A stretch of 64,000 nucleotides of DNA from Acinetobacter apis (GTDB lineage Bacteria; Pseudomonadota; Gammaproteobacteria; Pseudomonadales; Moraxellaceae): the NCBI RefSeq assembly GCF_900197575.1, contig NZ_FZLN01000001.1:1240001-1304000 (forward strand), written 5' to 3'. Below, one piece after another: positions 18,529 to 30,690 of the stretch (the first letter of the stretch is position 1; each line of letters begins with the position of its first letter). Under the pieces are notes generated by a model, which made no database searches, was not told where the DNA came from, and saw only the letters and a program-made list of their open reading frames with translations. Made by a program: the position numbers and the translations under genes.

Positions 18529-19542
18529 CTATGCTGAATGCTTCAGTAAAATGACTGCTCCAGTAACCAACACATTCACCAATGCCAATGGCAAACAGAC
18601 TTTCCAGCCAAAATTCATCACCTGATCATATCTTGGTCGCATTAATGATCCGCGTGCCAAAACAAACATCATGACAAAAAAAGCTGTTTTTAATACAAAC
18701 CAAAAGGCAGCTGGAATAAAAGGAATATCAAGATTAAATGGAGCCAACCACCCCCCAAAAAACAAGGTCACAATGAGGGCTGAAATCACAATGACATTGA
18801 CATATTCCGCCACAAAGAACATACCCCATTTCATACCGCCATATTCGACATGGTAACCTTCAGATAATTCTTGCTCAGCTTCTGGTTGGTCAAATGGATG
18901 ACGATGTGTCACTGCCACACCTGCCACCACAAACACCATAAAACCAATAAATTGCGGTACGATATTCCATAAATCACGCTGTGATTCGACAATATCACGC
19001 AAGCTAAATGAACCAGCAATGGCCACCACCCCCATCAGCGATATTCCTAAAAACACTTCATATGAAATGGTTTGTGCTGATGAGCGCAGTGCGCCTAAAA
19101 GTGCGTATTTATTATTTGATGCCCAACCACCAAGCAAGACCGCATAGACTGCAATGCCTGCCATGGCCATAAAAAACAGTAAGCCAATATTTAAGTCAGC
19201 TGCCCCTAAATATGGGCTCACAGGAATGACCATAAAGGATAAAACTGCAGTTGCCATGGCCACGGCTGGTGCCATTCTAAAAGCCAATTTATCTGCAAAT
19301 TTTGGGGTCCAATCTTCTTTAAACATGATTTTAAGCATGTCAGCAACAATTTGTAGCGAACCATTTGGCCCTACACGGTTCGGACCATAACGGTCTTGCC
19401 AAAGTGCAAGTAAACGGCGCTCAACAAAAGACAATAATGCCGCACACAAGACCACAATTAATAAAATCATCACGGCTTGTAATACGCTGTAAGCGACAGG
19501 CCAATCTGTCGCCCATGCGGGTAAAAGGCGAAGTTCATTCAT
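18529..19542 (-). CDS. nuoH: NADH-quinone oxidoreductase subunit H
   Basis: A 337-residue membrane subunit that forms much of the quinone-binding channel. Conserved parts include [21 protein letters not shown] (about 40-60), the loop [14 protein letters not shown] near 150-163, and the acidic quinone-site segment [22 protein letters not shown] near 216-237. About eight helices are predicted. The ATG overlaps the nuoG stop by 4 bases. Highly conserved and confidently assigned. Confidence 0.96.
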   Translation of the reverse strand: MNELRLLPAWATDWPVAYSVLQAVMILLIVVLCAALLSFVERRLLALWQDRYGPNRVGPNGSLQIVADMLKIMFKEDWTPKFADKLAFRMAPAVAMATAVLSFMVIPVSPYLGAADLNIGLLFFMAMAGIAVYAVLLGGWASNNKYALLGALRSSAQTISYEVFLGISLMGVVAIAGSFSLRDIVESQRDLWNIVPQFIGFMVFVVAGVAVTHRHPFDQPEAEQELSEGYHVEYGGMKWGMFFVAEYVNVIVISALIVTLFFGGWLAPFNLDIPFIPAAFWFVLKTAFFVMMFVLARGSLMRPRYDQVMNFGWKVCLPLALVNVLVTGAVILLKHSA

Positions 19543-22229
19543 GCTGCGCCCCCAATTAAAATATCAATCGGTTCTAGAAAAGAAACCGTTGGTGCTAAGC
19601 CAATTGGATAGCCCAAATGCCCTTCAGGCACATAATCCAACACACTCACTTTGAGATAAATCTCATGTTTTTGTGAGCGAATTTTAATTTCTTGCCCATC
19701 ACGAATATTTAGTCGTGAAGCATCTTGCTGACTCATGGTTAATACTGGCTCAGGCAAACGCGATTGCATGGCTGGTGTATGAATTGTAAATTCACCTGAA
19801 GCAAAAATATGATGCATTGGAAATAAGCGGAAACGTTGTGCTGTGGTGTGCTCTGCTGCTGGTGCAACATATTGACGTGCAGCTCGTTTCGGTAAGCGAT
19901 CAAATAAACGAATACCTGAGTCACCACCTTTTAAATGTCCGCCCACTTCATCTTGATATTTATTCCAAGACTGCGGAGAATTCCAACCGGGTGCCCATGC
20001 AAATGGAACCAATGATGCTGCATTTTGACTTCCTACAAAGCCTTCCATTGAAAAGGTCAATGCTGAATCTAAATCGCTTGGCTGCTTAGGCTCATGTACC
20101 GAAAGTGCTGAACGCATTGCGGTACGTCCTGAATAACGACGTGGCTCACGGGCAATTTTTAAGCCATGAACACGATAACCTGCATCAGGAGCAACATCTT
20201 GAATAGCGTTCAATACAGGAATGTTTTTTACTGTATAGTCAATCACATCATCAAGAACACGCCATTCAATCGGACGTTTTTGAATACCCGTAGCAATCGC
20301 ATGTAACCAACGCCATGATTCTTTAATCGCATCTTCAGGGCGATAATAGCTTGAGTCATAAACTTGATAATAACGTTGCGCTCGCCCTTCTTGGCTCACC
20401 ACTGTGCCATCACCCTCTGCAAAACTTGCCGCTGAAAGCACCACATCTGCTTGTTTTACAGTTTCTGTTTCACTATGGTCTAAGACAATGACATCTTTGG
20501 CTTTTGCTAATACTTGATCAATCAGTGCTTTAGGTAACCTGCGGTATAAATCATTTTCAACAATTACCAATGCATCATAGTCTTCATGAAAGGCATCTTC
20601 TAAGCTCAAGCCACCAAGCAATGTCACACCCATTGAATTGACTTCAGGTAAAACCAAACTCAAACCCGCTTTATTTGGTAAAGCTTGTGCAATTTGTGCT
20701 GCCGCTTCAATTAGTGATGCATCTTGTAGGCTCGTTCCTGAAATAATCAGTGGTTTATTGGCTGTTTTTAACACGTGTGCAATTTGCTCAGCAAACGCAA
20801 GCGTTTCAGCATCTAAACCACGGCTTTGACGACCTTCAATCGCATTTGCAATGGCAAAACCAAGTAAAGCAATATCATGAGCAGATGCCACGACTTCACC
20901 TGTTGCTACATCTGTTAAACGAGTATGTGTTGCAGCTGCAATATAAATGGGTGATTTTTCATCTTGCCCAATACGAAGCACAGGCTCGGCCAACCATTCT
21001 GGTGTACGTGCTTTCGCAGCCATCGCTTTGGCTTTGTTTTTTGCCGCTTGACGGACAGCCAACGCCATACGTGGTGCAGTTTGCGTTAAGTCTTCACCTA
21101 AAATGAGTACCGCATCATGTGCCTCAATATCACGTAAGCTTGGTGTGTAAATGCCTTCGGTTTGAAAAATCGAAGCGACAAGCTCAACCATTTTTTGCTC
21201 ATGCTTGGCCATACCTGTTGAATAGCGCATGCTACCCACCCAAGACTTTAAAGCGACATTGGATTCAATACTTGCACGTGGTGAACCAATGCCTAAAATT
21301 TTACGACCATTAAGTTTATCAATCACTGCATCTAAAGCTTGGTCTACTGAAACCATAGTCACTTGTGAAGTGGTGCGAAATTGAGGCTGACGCGGACGAT
21401 CCTCACGATTCACATAGCCTGCACCAAAGCGCCCTTTATCACATAAAAAGTACTGGTTTACATCGCCATTAAAACGGTTTTCTATACGGCGTAATTCACC
21501 ATAGCGTTCACCTGGGGAAATATTACAACCTGATGCACAGCCGTGGCAGATGCTTGGGGCATATTGCATATCCCATTTACGGTTATAGCGCTCGGAATGG
21601 GTTTTGTCGGTAAATACCCCTGTTGGGCAAATTTCAGTTAAATTGCCTGAAAATTCACTCTCTAAGGCACCCGATTCAGGACGTCCAAAGTACACACGCG
21701 ATGCATTGCCATACACCCCTAAATCAGTACCACCAGCATAATCTTTGTAATAACGGACACAGCGATAACAGGCAATACAACGATTCATTTCATGGGCAAT
21801 AAATGAACCGAGTTCTTGGTTATGATGGGTACGTTTGGTAAAGCGATAGCGTCTGCGATCATGCCCTGTCATCACCGTCATATCTTGTAAATGACAATGT
21901 CCACCTTCTTCACAGACTGGGCAGTCATGCGGATGGTTGGTCATTAAAAATTCAACCACTGATGCACGAAATTCTTTCGCTTCATCATCTTCAATAGAAA
22001 TATAGGTATCGTTTGATGCAGGGGTCATACATGACATCACCAAACGACCACGTTTATCATCGGCATTGGCATATTGTTTTACCGCACATTGACGGCAAGA
22101 CCCAACTGAACCGAGTGAAGGATGCCAGCAAAAATAAGGGATATCTATGCCGAGCGATAAACAGGCCTGTAATAGATTTTCTGAGCCATTGACGTCGTAT
22201 TCTTTGCCATCGACATGTATAGTCGCCAT
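19539..22229 (-). CDS. nuoG: NADH-quinone oxidoreductase subunit G
   Basis: The largest peripheral-arm subunit, 896 residues. The N-terminal ferredoxin domain has cysteines in [17 protein letters not shown] (2Fe-2S, N1b), then [17 protein letters not shown] (N5), a second ferredoxin region [11 protein letters not shown] (N4), and [11 protein letters not shown] near 227 (the extra N7 cluster found in bacteria). The rest is a molybdopterin-oxidoreductase-like domain without the cofactor role. Length is close to E. coli NuoG (908). It lies 11 bases after nuoF and overlaps nuoH by 4. Confidence 0.96.
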   Translation of the reverse strand: MATIHVDGKEYDVNGSENLLQACLSLGIDIPYFCWHPSLGSVGSCRQCAVKQYANADDKRGRLVMSCMTPASNDTYISIEDDEAKEFRASVVEFLMTNHPHDCPVCEEGGHCHLQDMTVMTGHDRRRYRFTKRTHHNQELGSFIAHEMNRCIACYRCVRYYKDYAGGTDLGVYGNASRVYFGRPESGALESEFSGNLTEICPTGVFTDKTHSERYNRKWDMQYAPSICHGCASGCNISPGERYGELRRIENRFNGDVNQYFLCDKGRFGAGYVNREDRPRQPQFRTTSQVTMVSVDQALDAVIDKLNGRKILGIGSPRASIESNVALKSWVGSMRYSTGMAKHEQKMVELVASIFQTEGIYTPSLRDIEAHDAVLILGEDLTQTAPRMALAVRQAAKNKAKAMAAKARTPEWLAEPVLRIGQDEKSPIYIAAATHTRLTDVATGEVVASAHDIALLGFAIANAIEGRQSRGLDAETLAFAEQIAHVLKTANKPLIISGTSLQDASLIEAAAQIAQALPNKAGLSLVLPEVNSMGVTLLGGLSLEDAFHEDYDALVIVENDLYRRLPKALIDQVLAKAKDVIVLDHSETETVKQADVVLSAASFAEGDGTVVSQEGRAQRYYQVYDSSYYRPEDAIKESWRWLHAIATGIQKRPIEWRVLDDVIDYTVKNIPVLNAIQDVAPDAGYRVHGLKIAREPRRYSGRTAMRSALSVHEPKQPSDLDSALTFSMEGFVGSQNAASLVPFAWAPGWNSPQSWNKYQDEVGGHLKGGDSGIRLFDRLPKRAARQYVAPAAEHTTAQRFRLFPMHHIFASGEFTIHTPAMQSRLPEPVLTMSQQDASRLNIRDGQEIKIRSQKHEIYLKVSVLDYVPEGHLGYPIGLAPTVSFLEPIDILIGGAA

Positions 22230-22240
22230 TGTCGAACTCC

Positions 22241-23572
22241 TTAAGCTTGTTCTGCGTACGTTGGAGCTAAAGCAGGTTGTTGAATCTTTGCTTCAAACTC
22301 ATGTCGCCAATATTTTAATGCGCTCTGTAACGGCTCCATTGCACCGGGTGCATGCGCACAGAACGTTTTACCAATCCATAGTTTTTTCGTTAGCTCTTGC
22401 AAATGTTGGATATCTTCCATTTTGCCTTGGCCATTTTCAATGGCACGTAATGCTTTTACACTCCACGGCAAACCATCACGGCACGGTGTACAAAAGCCGC
22501 ATGATTCTCTGGCAAAAAACTCTTCTAAATTACGAGTTGCAGCCACCATGCATTGCTGTTCATCAAATACCATCAGTAAACACGTTCCCAAACGTGAACC
22601 TGCTTTCATAATACTGTCTGAATCCATGGGTAAATCTAAGTGGTCTGGGGTCAGAAAATCAGTCGATGCCCCACCTGGTAACCATGCTTTTAAGGTCAAA
22701 CCGTCTTGCATACCGCCTGCATGGTCTTCAATCACTTCACGTGCTGTAGTACCAAATGGCAGTTCCCATAGTCCAGGAAATTTCACTTTACCTGATGCAC
22801 CATAAATTTTTGTGCCTGGGTCTTTTGATTTGTCTTTTGATAAACCGATATACCACTCAGCACCACGAATTAAAATTGCAGGCAAGTTATTATAAGTTTC
22901 AACATTATTGACAATCGTTGGACGACCCCAAGCGCCTGCCACCTGTGGGAAAGGCGGTTTAGTACGGGGGTTGGCACGGCGGCCTTCTAATGAGTTAATC
23001 AGTGCGGTTTCTTCACCACAAATATAACGTCCAGCCCCAGTATGCACATGTAACTCAAAACCCCAACCAGACTGTAAAATGTTGTCACCTAAATAACCAC
23101 ATTCATGTAATTGGGCAATCGCATCATTTAAATATTTTGCCGCTTCAATATATTCGCCACGAATAAAAATATAACCATGTGTGGCTTCTAAGGTATATGC
23201 AGCAATCAGCATGCCTTCAATCAGTTGATGCGGTAAACGCTCCATCAATAAACGGTCTTTAAACGTGCCCGGTTCCATTTCATCAGCATTACAAATTAAA
23301 TAGCGTGGACCACTAAAATCATTCGGTGCCATTAAAGACCATTTAATTCCAGCAGGAAACCCTGCACCACCACGACCTTTGACTGTGGCCGCTTTAATCA
23401 CATCAAGCACTTCGGCAGGTTTCATGGTTAATGCTTTTTTAAAACCAGCATAACCCTCTAAACGTTCATAATCAGCCAATGAATGAACATGGTCTTGCTG
23501 GCTCAAACGCCAAGTCAGTGGATGGGTTTCTGGATTACCATCGCCATAAACAGGTTTCGGTTCAGTATTCAT
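22241..23572 (-). CDS. nuoF: NADH-quinone oxidoreductase subunit F
   Basis: The 443-residue NADH-oxidising subunit that binds NADH, FMN and cluster N3. The nucleotide-binding regions are visible ([16 protein letters not shown] near 65-80; [14 protein letters not shown] near 98-111; [15 protein letters not shown] near 185-199), and [12 protein letters not shown] near 350 supplies cysteines for the 4Fe-4S cluster. The ATG overlaps the nuoE stop by 4 bases, fitting coupled synthesis of the E-F pair. Very confident. Confidence 0.97.
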   Translation of the reverse strand: MNTEPKPVYGDGNPETHPLTWRLSQQDHVHSLADYERLEGYAGFKKALTMKPAEVLDVIKAATVKGRGGAGFPAGIKWSLMAPNDFSGPRYLICNADEMEPGTFKDRLLMERLPHQLIEGMLIAAYTLEATHGYIFIRGEYIEAAKYLNDAIAQLHECGYLGDNILQSGWGFELHVHTGAGRYICGEETALINSLEGRRANPRTKPPFPQVAGAWGRPTIVNNVETYNNLPAILIRGAEWYIGLSKDKSKDPGTKIYGASGKVKFPGLWELPFGTTAREVIEDHAGGMQDGLTLKAWLPGGASTDFLTPDHLDLPMDSDSIMKAGSRLGTCLLMVFDEQQCMVAATRNLEEFFARESCGFCTPCRDGLPWSVKALRAIENGQGKMEDIQHLQELTKKLWIGKTFCAHAPGAMEPLQSALKYWRHEFEAKIQQPALAPTYAEQA

Positions 23573-24078
23573 TTGTACTTCTCCAATAGCGTTTGAATGG
23601 ACGATACGCCCACTAAACCATGCGTATCCTCATCAATCATTAAGGTTGGCCCTTGGTCACAATTGCCTAAACAGCACAGCGGCAATAAGGTAAAGCGTCC
23701 ATCACTTGTGGTTTGACCAAGTTGAATGCCCAACTCTTTTTGAAATGCAGCAGATAAGGTTTCTGCTCCCATTAAAAAGCATGCAATAGAGTCACACAAT
23801 AAAATGACATGTCGTCCAACAGGCTGACGGTAAATACGGTTATAAAATGTCGCCACACCCTCCAAATCAGCCGCACTAATATTGAGTAGTTGTGCAATTG
23901 CATACATCTGACGATCATTCACCCAACCAAAACGGCGTTGAACACACTTTAAAGCATCTAATGATGCTGCACGTGGATAAGGATAATGGCTGACATGATG
24001 TTCAATTTCATGAATCTCATCTGCTGTTAATACACCTGCAACATCTACACGTGGTTTGCGATCAGTTAAAATCATCAT
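23569..24078 (-). CDS. nuoE: NADH-quinone oxidoreductase subunit E
   Basis: A 169-residue thioredoxin-fold subunit carrying the 2Fe-2S cluster N1a. The four ligands appear as CDSIAC (near 96-101) and CLGNC (near 133-137). It forms the NADH-dehydrogenase module with NuoF and NuoG. It lies 12 bases after nuoCD and overlaps nuoF by 4. Length and cysteine spacing match E. coli NuoE. Confidence 0.96.
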   Translation of the reverse strand: MMILTDRKPRVDVAGVLTADEIHEIEHHVSHYPYPRAASLDALKCVQRRFGWVNDRQMYAIAQLLNISAADLEGVATFYNRIYRQPVGRHVILLCDSIACFLMGAETLSAAFQKELGIQLGQTTSDGRFTLLPLCCLGNCDQGPTLMIDEDTHGLVGVSSIQTLLEKYK

Positions 24079-24090
24079 TGCTCGTTCTCC

Positions 24091-25881
24091 TTAACGATCC
24101 ACATCTGCCATGACGACATCAATCGTTGCCAAATAAATGATCAAGTCTGAAACCAAACTGCCATTAATGACGGACGGTATTTGCTGTAAATGGGTAAATG
24201 TTGGTGTACGAATCCGTGTACGGTAACTCATGGTGGCTTTATCAGAGGTTAAATAATAGTTGCTTGCACCTTTGACCACTTCTGCCATCACAGAGGCTTC
24301 ACCTGCCGGCATGACAGGTCCCCATGACACACTTAAAAAATGGGTAATTAAGGTTTCAATGTCTTTTAAGGTTTTGTCTTTTGGTGGTGGTACTGCCAAT
24401 GGGTGATCGGCTTTATAAGCACCTGATGGCATATTGTCCAAACATTGCTGTACAATTTTTAATGATTCACGAATTTCATGAAAATGTACCATCACACGGG
24501 CATACGCATCGCCTTCGTATTCAAGCGGCACATCAAAATCATAATTTTCATAACCACTATATGGACGATATTTCCGCACATCAAAATCAATTCCTGTGGC
24601 ACGTAACCCTGTGCCTGTGATGCCCCAAGCTAAAGCAGACTTCGCATTGTATTGTGCAACATGTCGAGTACGGCCAATAAACACCGAGTTTTTCAGCGCA
24701 GCTTTATAATATTCATCAAGACGCTTTGGTAACCAACTTAGAATTTCACGAATTAACTTTTGCCAATTATTGGGTAAGTCATGTGCTGTTCCCCCAATAC
24801 GGAACCATGCAGGGTGCATACGAAAACCCGTAATGGCTTCAATCGCATCATAAATTTTTTGGCGGTCAGCAAACATATAAAATACAGGTGTCATACCGCC
24901 TGCATCTTGAATGGCTGTTCCGATATAAAGTAGATGATTATTAATGCGAAATAATTCTGACATCATCACGCGGATGCATTGCGCACGGTCAGGTACAGTA
25001 ATGCCTGCCAATTGTTCAACACCCATCACATAGGGCATATTTTGTGCACAGCCACCTAAATAATCCACACGGTCGGTATATGGAATAAATGAGTGCCATG
25101 TTTGACGCTCAGCCATTTTTTCCACACCACGGTGGTGGTAGCCAATATCAGGGACGCAATCTTTAATTTCTTCGCCATCTAACTGTAAAATGACACGAAA
25201 TGCACCATGTGCTGATGGATGGTTCGGACCTAAGTTTAAAAACATAAAGTCTTCGTCATCATTGCCACGGCTCAAGCCCCAATCTTCTGGCACGAAGCGC
25301 AAATGCTCTTGCTCAAAATCTTGTTTGGCTTGGTTTTGCATATATGGCGTATATTCTGTTGCACGTGCAGAATACTCTTTACGTAATGGATGACCTTCCC
25401 AATACGTTGGCAATAAAATACGACGTAACATCGGATGCCCATCAAAATGGACGCCAAACATGTCATACACTTCACGCTCATACCAATTGGCATTCGGCCA
25501 AATGTTGGTGGCAGTCGGCACATTTAAATCGTGCTCAGAGAGTGCCACTTTAATACGAATATCTGCATTTCGCTCTAACGACAGTAAATGATAAAACACT
25601 GTAAAATCAGAGGCAGGCAAATCATATCGATGCTGACGCAGACGCTCATCCACGGCTGATAAATCAAACAACATGACATATGGTCGTGCGACAGTGCGCA
25701 AAAACATCAAAACGGTATGGAGCTGATGACGCTCAACCCATATAGTTGGGAAGTTTTCAAAGGTCGCTTGAAGTTTAAATTGGCCCGCAAATTTTTGGGT
25801 TAATTCATCAACAATTGCAAATGCTGGACGTAAGTCGCTTGGACTTAATTCATCTGGCGTCGCAAAATCCATTTCAGCCAT
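24091..25881 (-). CDS. nuoCD: NADH-quinone oxidoreductase fused subunit C/D
   Basis: A 596-residue fusion of NuoC and NuoD, as in Enterobacteria and Pseudomonas. The NuoC part is about residues 1-180 ([22 protein letters not shown] near 132-153), and the NuoD part follows from about 205 ([14 protein letters not shown] near 216; [14 protein letters not shown] near 240), including the histidine and tyrosine residues of the quinone site. The C-terminus ends DVVMADVDR, the standard end of NuoD. An 84-base gap separates it from nuoB. Confidence 0.97.
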   Translation of the reverse strand: MAEMDFATPDELSPSDLRPAFAIVDELTQKFAGQFKLQATFENFPTIWVERHQLHTVLMFLRTVARPYVMLFDLSAVDERLRQHRYDLPASDFTVFYHLLSLERNADIRIKVALSEHDLNVPTATNIWPNANWYEREVYDMFGVHFDGHPMLRRILLPTYWEGHPLRKEYSARATEYTPYMQNQAKQDFEQEHLRFVPEDWGLSRGNDDEDFMFLNLGPNHPSAHGAFRVILQLDGEEIKDCVPDIGYHHRGVEKMAERQTWHSFIPYTDRVDYLGGCAQNMPYVMGVEQLAGITVPDRAQCIRVMMSELFRINNHLLYIGTAIQDAGGMTPVFYMFADRQKIYDAIEAITGFRMHPAWFRIGGTAHDLPNNWQKLIREILSWLPKRLDEYYKAALKNSVFIGRTRHVAQYNAKSALAWGITGTGLRATGIDFDVRKYRPYSGYENYDFDVPLEYEGDAYARVMVHFHEIRESLKIVQQCLDNMPSGAYKADHPLAVPPPKDKTLKDIETLITHFLSVSWGPVMPAGEASVMAEVVKGASNYYLTSDKATMSYRTRIRTPTFTHLQQIPSVINGSLVSDLIIYLATIDVVMADVDR

Positions 25882-25965
25882 CTTTGGCTTCCTTTTATAA
25901 GTTTTATCGTCTCAATCCCTAACAGCAAAAGCACTGATCCTATGCGTTCACCGACATGTTAAGAA

Positions 25966-26643
25966 TTATTCAATCTCATCCATTGAGCGTAAATTGGTCA
26001 CAGCAATACGCTGCTCATTTTTACGGTCTCGCTCTGGTGTCATTTTTGGTTTATAAATTGGTTTTAAATCATCTCCCATGACCGCAGACAATGGACGACG
26101 TTCAAGCTGAATTTGATCTTGTAATAACATCAAAGCTTGCATTAACGCTTCAGGACGAGGTGGACAACCTGGGACATATACATCCACTGGAATGATTTTA
26201 TCTACCCCTTGTACCACAGAATAAATGTCATACATGCCGCCCGAATTGGCACAGGCTCCCATAGAGATGACCCATTTAGGCTCTAACATTTGCTCATATA
26301 AACGCTGAATGACAGGTGCCATTTTAATAAAACATGTCCCTGCAACAATCATTAAATCCGCTTGACGGGGCGATGCACGAATGACTTCTGCACCAAAACG
26401 TGATAAGTCATGTACACCTGTTAATGTAGTGGCATATTCGACATAACAACATGATGTCCCAAAGTTAAATGGCCAAACTGAGTTTTTGCGTCCCCAGTTC
26501 ACCACATGATGCATCACGTCTTCTAAGCGGGTCATAAAGATGTTTTTATTGACTTCTTCTTGAAGCGGATCACTTACCGTTTGCCGATCTTGTAGCGGAT
26601 ATTCATCCGCATTTGGATTGGCACGGGTTAATGTGTATTTCAT
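25966..26643 (-). CDS. nuoB: NADH-quinone oxidoreductase subunit B
   Basis: A 225-residue subunit carrying cluster N2, the last iron-sulfur centre before quinone. The cysteines are in [10 protein letters not shown] (near 63-72), [12 protein letters not shown] (near 129-140) and [12 protein letters not shown] (near 158-169). The C-terminal 35 or so residues are charged and extend beyond the fold core. It follows nuoA by 27 bases. Very confident. Confidence 0.96.
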   Translation of the reverse strand: MKYTLTRANPNADEYPLQDRQTVSDPLQEEVNKNIFMTRLEDVMHHVVNWGRKNSVWPFNFGTSCCYVEYATTLTGVHDLSRFGAEVIRASPRQADLMIVAGTCFIKMAPVIQRLYEQMLEPKWVISMGACANSGGMYDIYSVVQGVDKIIPVDVYVPGCPPRPEALMQALMLLQDQIQLERRPLSAVMGDDLKPIYKPKMTPERDRKNEQRIAVTNLRSMDEIE

Positions 26644-26670
26644 CCCGTTGACTCCTTGTCAGTGTAACTT

Positions 26671-27177
26671 TTATTTTTTTACTCTAGATTGGGCAGGAAT
26701 ACGCCCAGTTGCATCACGCACTAACTCATCCACTGAATTAAAACGTGTAATTTCTGCCAAATCCATATTTAGCGATGCTGCATTTTGGGTTTTGACTCGA
26801 GAACGATCGGCAGGTGCCCATGTTAGTGCCCCTGTTGATAAGGCATAAACAAGACCAATCAAAAGATCGACAACAAAAATGGTAACCGTGACAAATCCGA
26901 ACCAACCGACTTCACGCACAGAACTTGCCCATGCATATAAATACAGTGCTTCTAAATCGAAAATAACAAAGAAAATTGCGACAAGATAAAATTTGGCAGA
27001 TAAACGCATACGCGCACTACCGACACCGACAATCCCAGATTCAAACTGTTCTTGCTTTGCACGCCCCCATGACTTACCACCCAAAAGCGTGGGTACTGTA
27101 AGCATAAAAACACACAAAAATGTCACTCCAATCACAAAGGCAATCGTTGCCCATTCATACGATGTGACGGCACTCAT
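26671..27177 (-). CDS. nuoA: NADH-quinone oxidoreductase subunit A
   Basis: A 168-residue three-helix subunit at the front of the membrane arm. The conserved segment FYLVAIFFVIFDLEALYLYAW (middle helix with acidic residues) and the loop GGKSWGRAKQEQFESGI are clear. I start it at 27177, where AAGGAA lies about 10 bases upstream; an upstream start would add 19 unlikely residues. The C-terminus has a charged extension (DRSRVKTQNAAS onward) longer than in E. coli. First gene of the operon. Confidence 0.93.
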   Translation of the reverse strand: MSAVTSYEWATIAFVIGVTFLCVFMLTVPTLLGGKSWGRAKQEQFESGIVGVGSARMRLSAKFYLVAIFFVIFDLEALYLYAWASSVREVGWFGFVTVTIFVVDLLIGLVYALSTGALTWAPADRSRVKTQNAASLNMDLAEITRFNSVDELVRDATGRIPAQSRVKK

Positions 27178-27624
27178 GCGGGGATTCCTTCCTAGCTGGC
27201 CTATAGAATATTGAATACATTTGTTGAAAAACAAAATGAACCAATCGTTTTATTTTACTCACTTATTTAGGCACTGACTAGCTGATAAATCTAGTTCAAA
27301 TTTTTAAGATGATGAAAATATAAGCTCAAAAGCAGGCTAAGACTAAGGTATATATACTTATTGATGAATACTATTAATTCATCCATAAAGCGTTTTTTTT
27401 TCAATGCGAATCCATTTTATAAATAGATCTGAATAATGTGCAAATACGGCCACATTGGGTATTAAGAATCATGCTCATTCAGGAACATGATAGGACGATA
27501 ATTTATTCTTAATTTTGAAGTTTTTTAACGCATGCACTCAAAATTTAGCAATTCTTGTACAGAGCAAATTTAAAAAGCAGCATAAGCTGAAAATAGAAGT
27601 AAATCATAGTATGAGGAGAACATC
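27178..27624. other. divergent intergenic region upstream of nuo operon
   Basis: About 450 AT-rich bases with the promoter of the whole nuo operon on the minus strand and that of the 117-residue gene on the plus strand. A short palindrome GTATATATAC lies near 27344. I saw no unambiguous -35/-10 pair, no RNA gene and no further reading frame with a ribosome site. Confidence 0.4.
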
Positions 27625-27978
27625 ATGAATCTTCAATTCACCCACAAACCGAACTATTTTTTAGGGGCGCAATTGGTTGTACGTCATTTGCAAAACACCT
27701 TACAAAAAGAAAAACGAGATCATGTCATTTTTTCGATTGATGACTTTAAACAGTTATTCCAAGGCGACAATGCATCAGCGACCATCGATTTAGACAGCAT
27801 TTTGCATATTGCAAAACAATATAAAGTAGAAACGCTCTCTGGGGATACAGCGCTCATTCAGTCATATCATATCGATGGTGAAAAACATAACGTGAACTTC
27901 ACCATCAATACCTCTGCAGTTGATGCTTTAAATGAAGGTAAATCATTTATTACCCCTGATGCCTCATCATATGAATAA
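27625..27978 (+). CDS. conserved hypothetical protein (117 aa)
   Basis: A soluble 117-residue protein that I do not recognise. It has a strong ribosome site (GAGGAGA) before its ATG and is followed by a strong terminator, so it is a real, single-gene transcript. The composition is ordinary, with alternating strands and helices (VIFSIDDFKQLFQG, then VNFTINTSAVDALNEG) and no signal peptide or membrane segment. It sits between nuo and bfmRS, convergent with bfmS, with no functional hint from context. Confidence 0.7.
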   Translation: MNLQFTHKPNYFLGAQLVVRHLQNTLQKEKRDHVIFSIDDFKQLFQGDNASATIDLDSILHIAKQYKVETLSGDTALIQSYHIDGEKHNVNFTINTSAVDALNEGKSFITPDASSYE

Positions 27979-27979
27979 T

Positions 27980-28006
27980 AAAAAAGGGCGATCATCGCCC
28001 TTTTTT
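27980..28006. terminator. bidirectional intrinsic terminator, 117-aa gene / bfmS
   Basis: Stem GGGCGA/TCGCCC with a three-base loop, flanked by an A-run on the left and six Ts on the right. It ends both convergent transcripts; its right edge overlaps the bfmS stop codon. Confidence 0.88.
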
Positions 28007-29645
28007 AATCTGCTTGTTTCATCACTTGTCGCTGTAATTTTTTCTTTGCAGGCCACTTCATTGTAAAACGCGCACCGCCTAATGTTGGGCTTTGATCAAC
28101 TTCTATTGTACCGCCAAACCAAAATACAATTCGGCTCACAATCGACAACCCTAAGCCATATCCACCTGATGCACGGGTTCGGCTGTCATCTAATCGGGCA
28201 AAAGCTTCAAAGACACGCGCTCGGTCTTCTTCTGGAATGCCTGGCCCATCATCTTCAACACACACATAAGCCAAACCATCTTCTTGAACACCACCGCTCA
28301 TCAGTACACGCTCATCACAATAACGGACCGCATTACCTACCAAGTTTTGCACAACGCGGTGTAAATAACGACGTTCTGCATCTGCAATTGCATGTTCAGC
28401 TGATGCATCAAACAAAATTTGTTTTTGTGTTTTTAATGCATTGGTTTCTACTACAACTTGCTCAAGCACATCATGAATATCAATTGCTTCTATATCCAAT
28501 GAAGGCATACCCTGCTCAAGCTTGGCATAAGTCATGATTTCATCAATTAACGTATTTAATGCTTCAATATCTTTATCAATCATTTCAACTTGGCTAAGTC
28601 GGAACTCATAATCATCTTCTTCTGCCATCATTTCCATGGCAAAACGAACACGAGCCACAGGTGTTCTTAACTCATGTGATACTGCACGCATTAATTCACG
28701 CTGTGCTTCAATCAAACGCTGAATATGTGTGGCCATCTCATTATAACTTGATGACAAATTGGCCATTTCATCACTGCCTTCTACAGGCAATCGGGTACTT
28801 AAATCGCCCGTTCTAATCTTATTTAAGGCTTTAATTGCTTGTCTAGTTTTACGCTGTAACGGCAAAATCAAACCATAGACGCCCAAACTCAAGAGGAACA
28901 AACTTAATAAGGTAATGCCTGCTGCCAACTGTACTGGCATCCAATTAAATAAAGGAACTGGACCAATGGTTAAGACTTCTGATGGGTTGTTCGGTACAGG
29001 AGATACAATGGAAATGGTGGTTCCACGCATGGTCGCACTATCGCGATACAACAAAATACTTTGATCTTGGCGTAAGCGACCAATTTGTTCAGAATCGAGC
29101 CCTAAACCTAAAATTGATTTAATTTCAACAGAATAAGAAAAATGTTGGCGAATTTTAGCCAAATATTCTTTTTCCTGCCCTGGATAATAAATAAGATAAT
29201 CTAAGATAAAAATAGGCAACGCCTTCATTTGGCGCTCACCAATTTTATTTACATTGATAAACAGATAATGCTTAGAATCGTTTTTTAATCCAATATAAAT
29301 ATTGGCAACAATGTTTTGCGCATCATAACGAACCACAGCTTGTTGATGGTCAATGCGTTTTTGCTCGGAATGAGAAAGATCAACTTTTGATCTTTCCACC
29401 AAATAAATCGGTAACTCTAACAGATCAGATGCATCTGAGATCCAATCTGTTCTTTGTTGATCAGTTGCTTGACGGTCAACGCCTTGCGCAATCACATAAG
29501 AAATGCCATCGGTTAATGATTCACGATATTCCTGCGCTCTTTGATAGTTGATAATCTGTACAAGTACATAACCAAACAATGCAACGAATGCAACTAAAAT
29601 CACAACACCGGCATAAATACGCAGGAATATACTGTGTTTAAACAC
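28005..29645 (-). CDS. bfmS: sensor histidine kinase BfmS
   Basis: A 546-residue membrane kinase of the RstB type, partner of BfmR, which in Acinetobacter baumannii controls biofilm, envelope and virulence traits. It has membrane segments at about residues 9-30 and 236-260 around a periplasmic sensor domain, a HAMP domain (about 260-312), the phospho-acceptor SHELRTP with His324, an N-box (NLVGNAVRYCDE) and a G-box region (DDGPGIPEEDRARVFEAF). It lies 45 bases downstream of bfmR on the same strand. In that species BfmS mainly restrains BfmR; the stimulus is not known. Confidence 0.92.
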   Translation of the reverse strand: MFKHSIFLRIYAGVVILVAFVALFGYVLVQIINYQRAQEYRESLTDGISYVIAQGVDRQATDQQRTDWISDASDLLELPIYLVERSKVDLSHSEQKRIDHQQAVVRYDAQNIVANIYIGLKNDSKHYLFINVNKIGERQMKALPIFILDYLIYYPGQEKEYLAKIRQHFSYSVEIKSILGLGLDSEQIGRLRQDQSILLYRDSATMRGTTISIVSPVPNNPSEVLTIGPVPLFNWMPVQLAAGITLLSLFLLSLGVYGLILPLQRKTRQAIKALNKIRTGDLSTRLPVEGSDEMANLSSSYNEMATHIQRLIEAQRELMRAVSHELRTPVARVRFAMEMMAEEDDYEFRLSQVEMIDKDIEALNTLIDEIMTYAKLEQGMPSLDIEAIDIHDVLEQVVVETNALKTQKQILFDASAEHAIADAERRYLHRVVQNLVGNAVRYCDERVLMSGGVQEDGLAYVCVEDDGPGIPEEDRARVFEAFARLDDSRTRASGGYGLGLSIVSRIVFWFGGTIEVDQSPTLGGARFTMKWPAKKKLQRQVMKQAD

Positions 29646-29690
29646 GAACTTTCTTTCCTTTTAAGATTGAGACAGCAACCTTACGTGCAT

Positions 29691-30407
29691 TTATATTCCA
29701 TTGGTTTCTTTAACGAACAAGTAACCTTTACTGCGCACGGTTTTAATACGTTTTGGATTTTCTGGGTCATCACCAATTTTTGGACGAATTCTTGAAATAC
29801 GCACATCAATTGAACGGTCTTGCCCGTCATATTCAATACCACGTAAACGCTCAAAAATGTCTTCACGCGATAAAATGCGACCTGCATTTGATGCAAGTAA
29901 CCACAGAAGGTCATATTCAGCACTGGTAAAGTCAACAAGCTCGCCATTTAATGTCACTGAACGACCACCGTTGTCAATCACTAGGTCATCAAACTCAATG
30001 CGCTGTGAACCTTCTTCTTCAACAGTTTTGTCTGTACGACGCAATAACGCGCGGATACGTGCCAATAACACACGTGGTTGTACAGGCTTCGCAACATAAT
30101 CGTCTGCACCCATTTCTAGGCCAAGCACTTGATCCATGTCTTCTGTACGTGCAGTCAGCATTAAAATAGGATGATGGTAGTGTGCGCGAACTTCACGGCA
30201 AACGGTTAAGCCATCTGCACCTGGCAGCATGACATCAAGTACAACCATATCTGGTTGCTCAGCAATAATGCGTCGAATTGCGCGGTTGCCATCTGGCTCC
30301 ACAGCCACTTCTAAGCCATTACGAATTAAGTATTCTTGTGTTAAGCGAGCAAGACGCTCGTCATCTTCAACAATTAAAATCTTTGGTAATTTTTCTTCTT
30401 GACTCAT
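29691..30407 (-). CDS. bfmR: response regulator BfmR
   Basis: A 238-residue OmpR/PhoB-family response regulator. The receiver domain (about 8-122) has the acidic pocket at Glu14-Asp15-Asp16 and the phosphorylation site Asp58 in VVLDVMLPG; Thr and Lys of the switch are at LTART and AKP. The C-terminal winged helix (about 138-236) has SAEYDLLWLLASNAGRILSR and the recognition region RSIDVRISRIR. It matches BfmR of A. baumannii in length and key residues. About 280 bases of AT-rich leader precede it, where autoregulation by BfmR would act. Confidence 0.94.
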   Translation of the reverse strand: MSQEEKLPKILIVEDDERLARLTQEYLIRNGLEVAVEPDGNRAIRRIIAEQPDMVVLDVMLPGADGLTVCREVRAHYHHPILMLTARTEDMDQVLGLEMGADDYVAKPVQPRVLLARIRALLRRTDKTVEEEGSQRIEFDDLVIDNGGRSVTLNGELVDFTSAEYDLLWLLASNAGRILSREDIFERLRGIEYDGQDRSIDVRISRIRPKIGDDPENPKRIKTVRSKGYLFVKETNGI

Positions 30408-30690
30408 GGTTATCCCCTGTCAACGCTCTATCTTCTTAGGTACTGATTTTCAAACAGATACGCTAGTGTATAAGGAGCAATATACACATGTTTACATTGT
30501 AAACAAGATCATCTTCACCAAACTGATACATGAGACTCATAGTTTGTAATATTACATAAAGTATTGTTTTTAATAAAAATATATAGAAAAAAGTTAAAAA
30601 AAAGGCCAAAAAAATAAAAAAAACCGTACAAATATACACGCATAGTTTGTCGATTTAACCATCAAATCCATTTTTTAATTCGGCAATAAA
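30408..30690 (-). promoter_or_regulatory. AT-rich region upstream of bfmR
   Basis: About 280 bases, very rich in A and T with long A-tracts near 30597-30630, between bfmR and the infC terminator. It must hold the bfmRS promoter. The A-tracts suggest curved DNA and binding by nucleoid proteins or BfmR itself; no exact operator is claimed. Confidence 0.45.

Noticed and set aside
22147-22611. 154-residue plus-strand frame over nuoF/nuoG junction
   Set aside because: Fully antisense to two clearly coding complex I genes and of unnatural composition.
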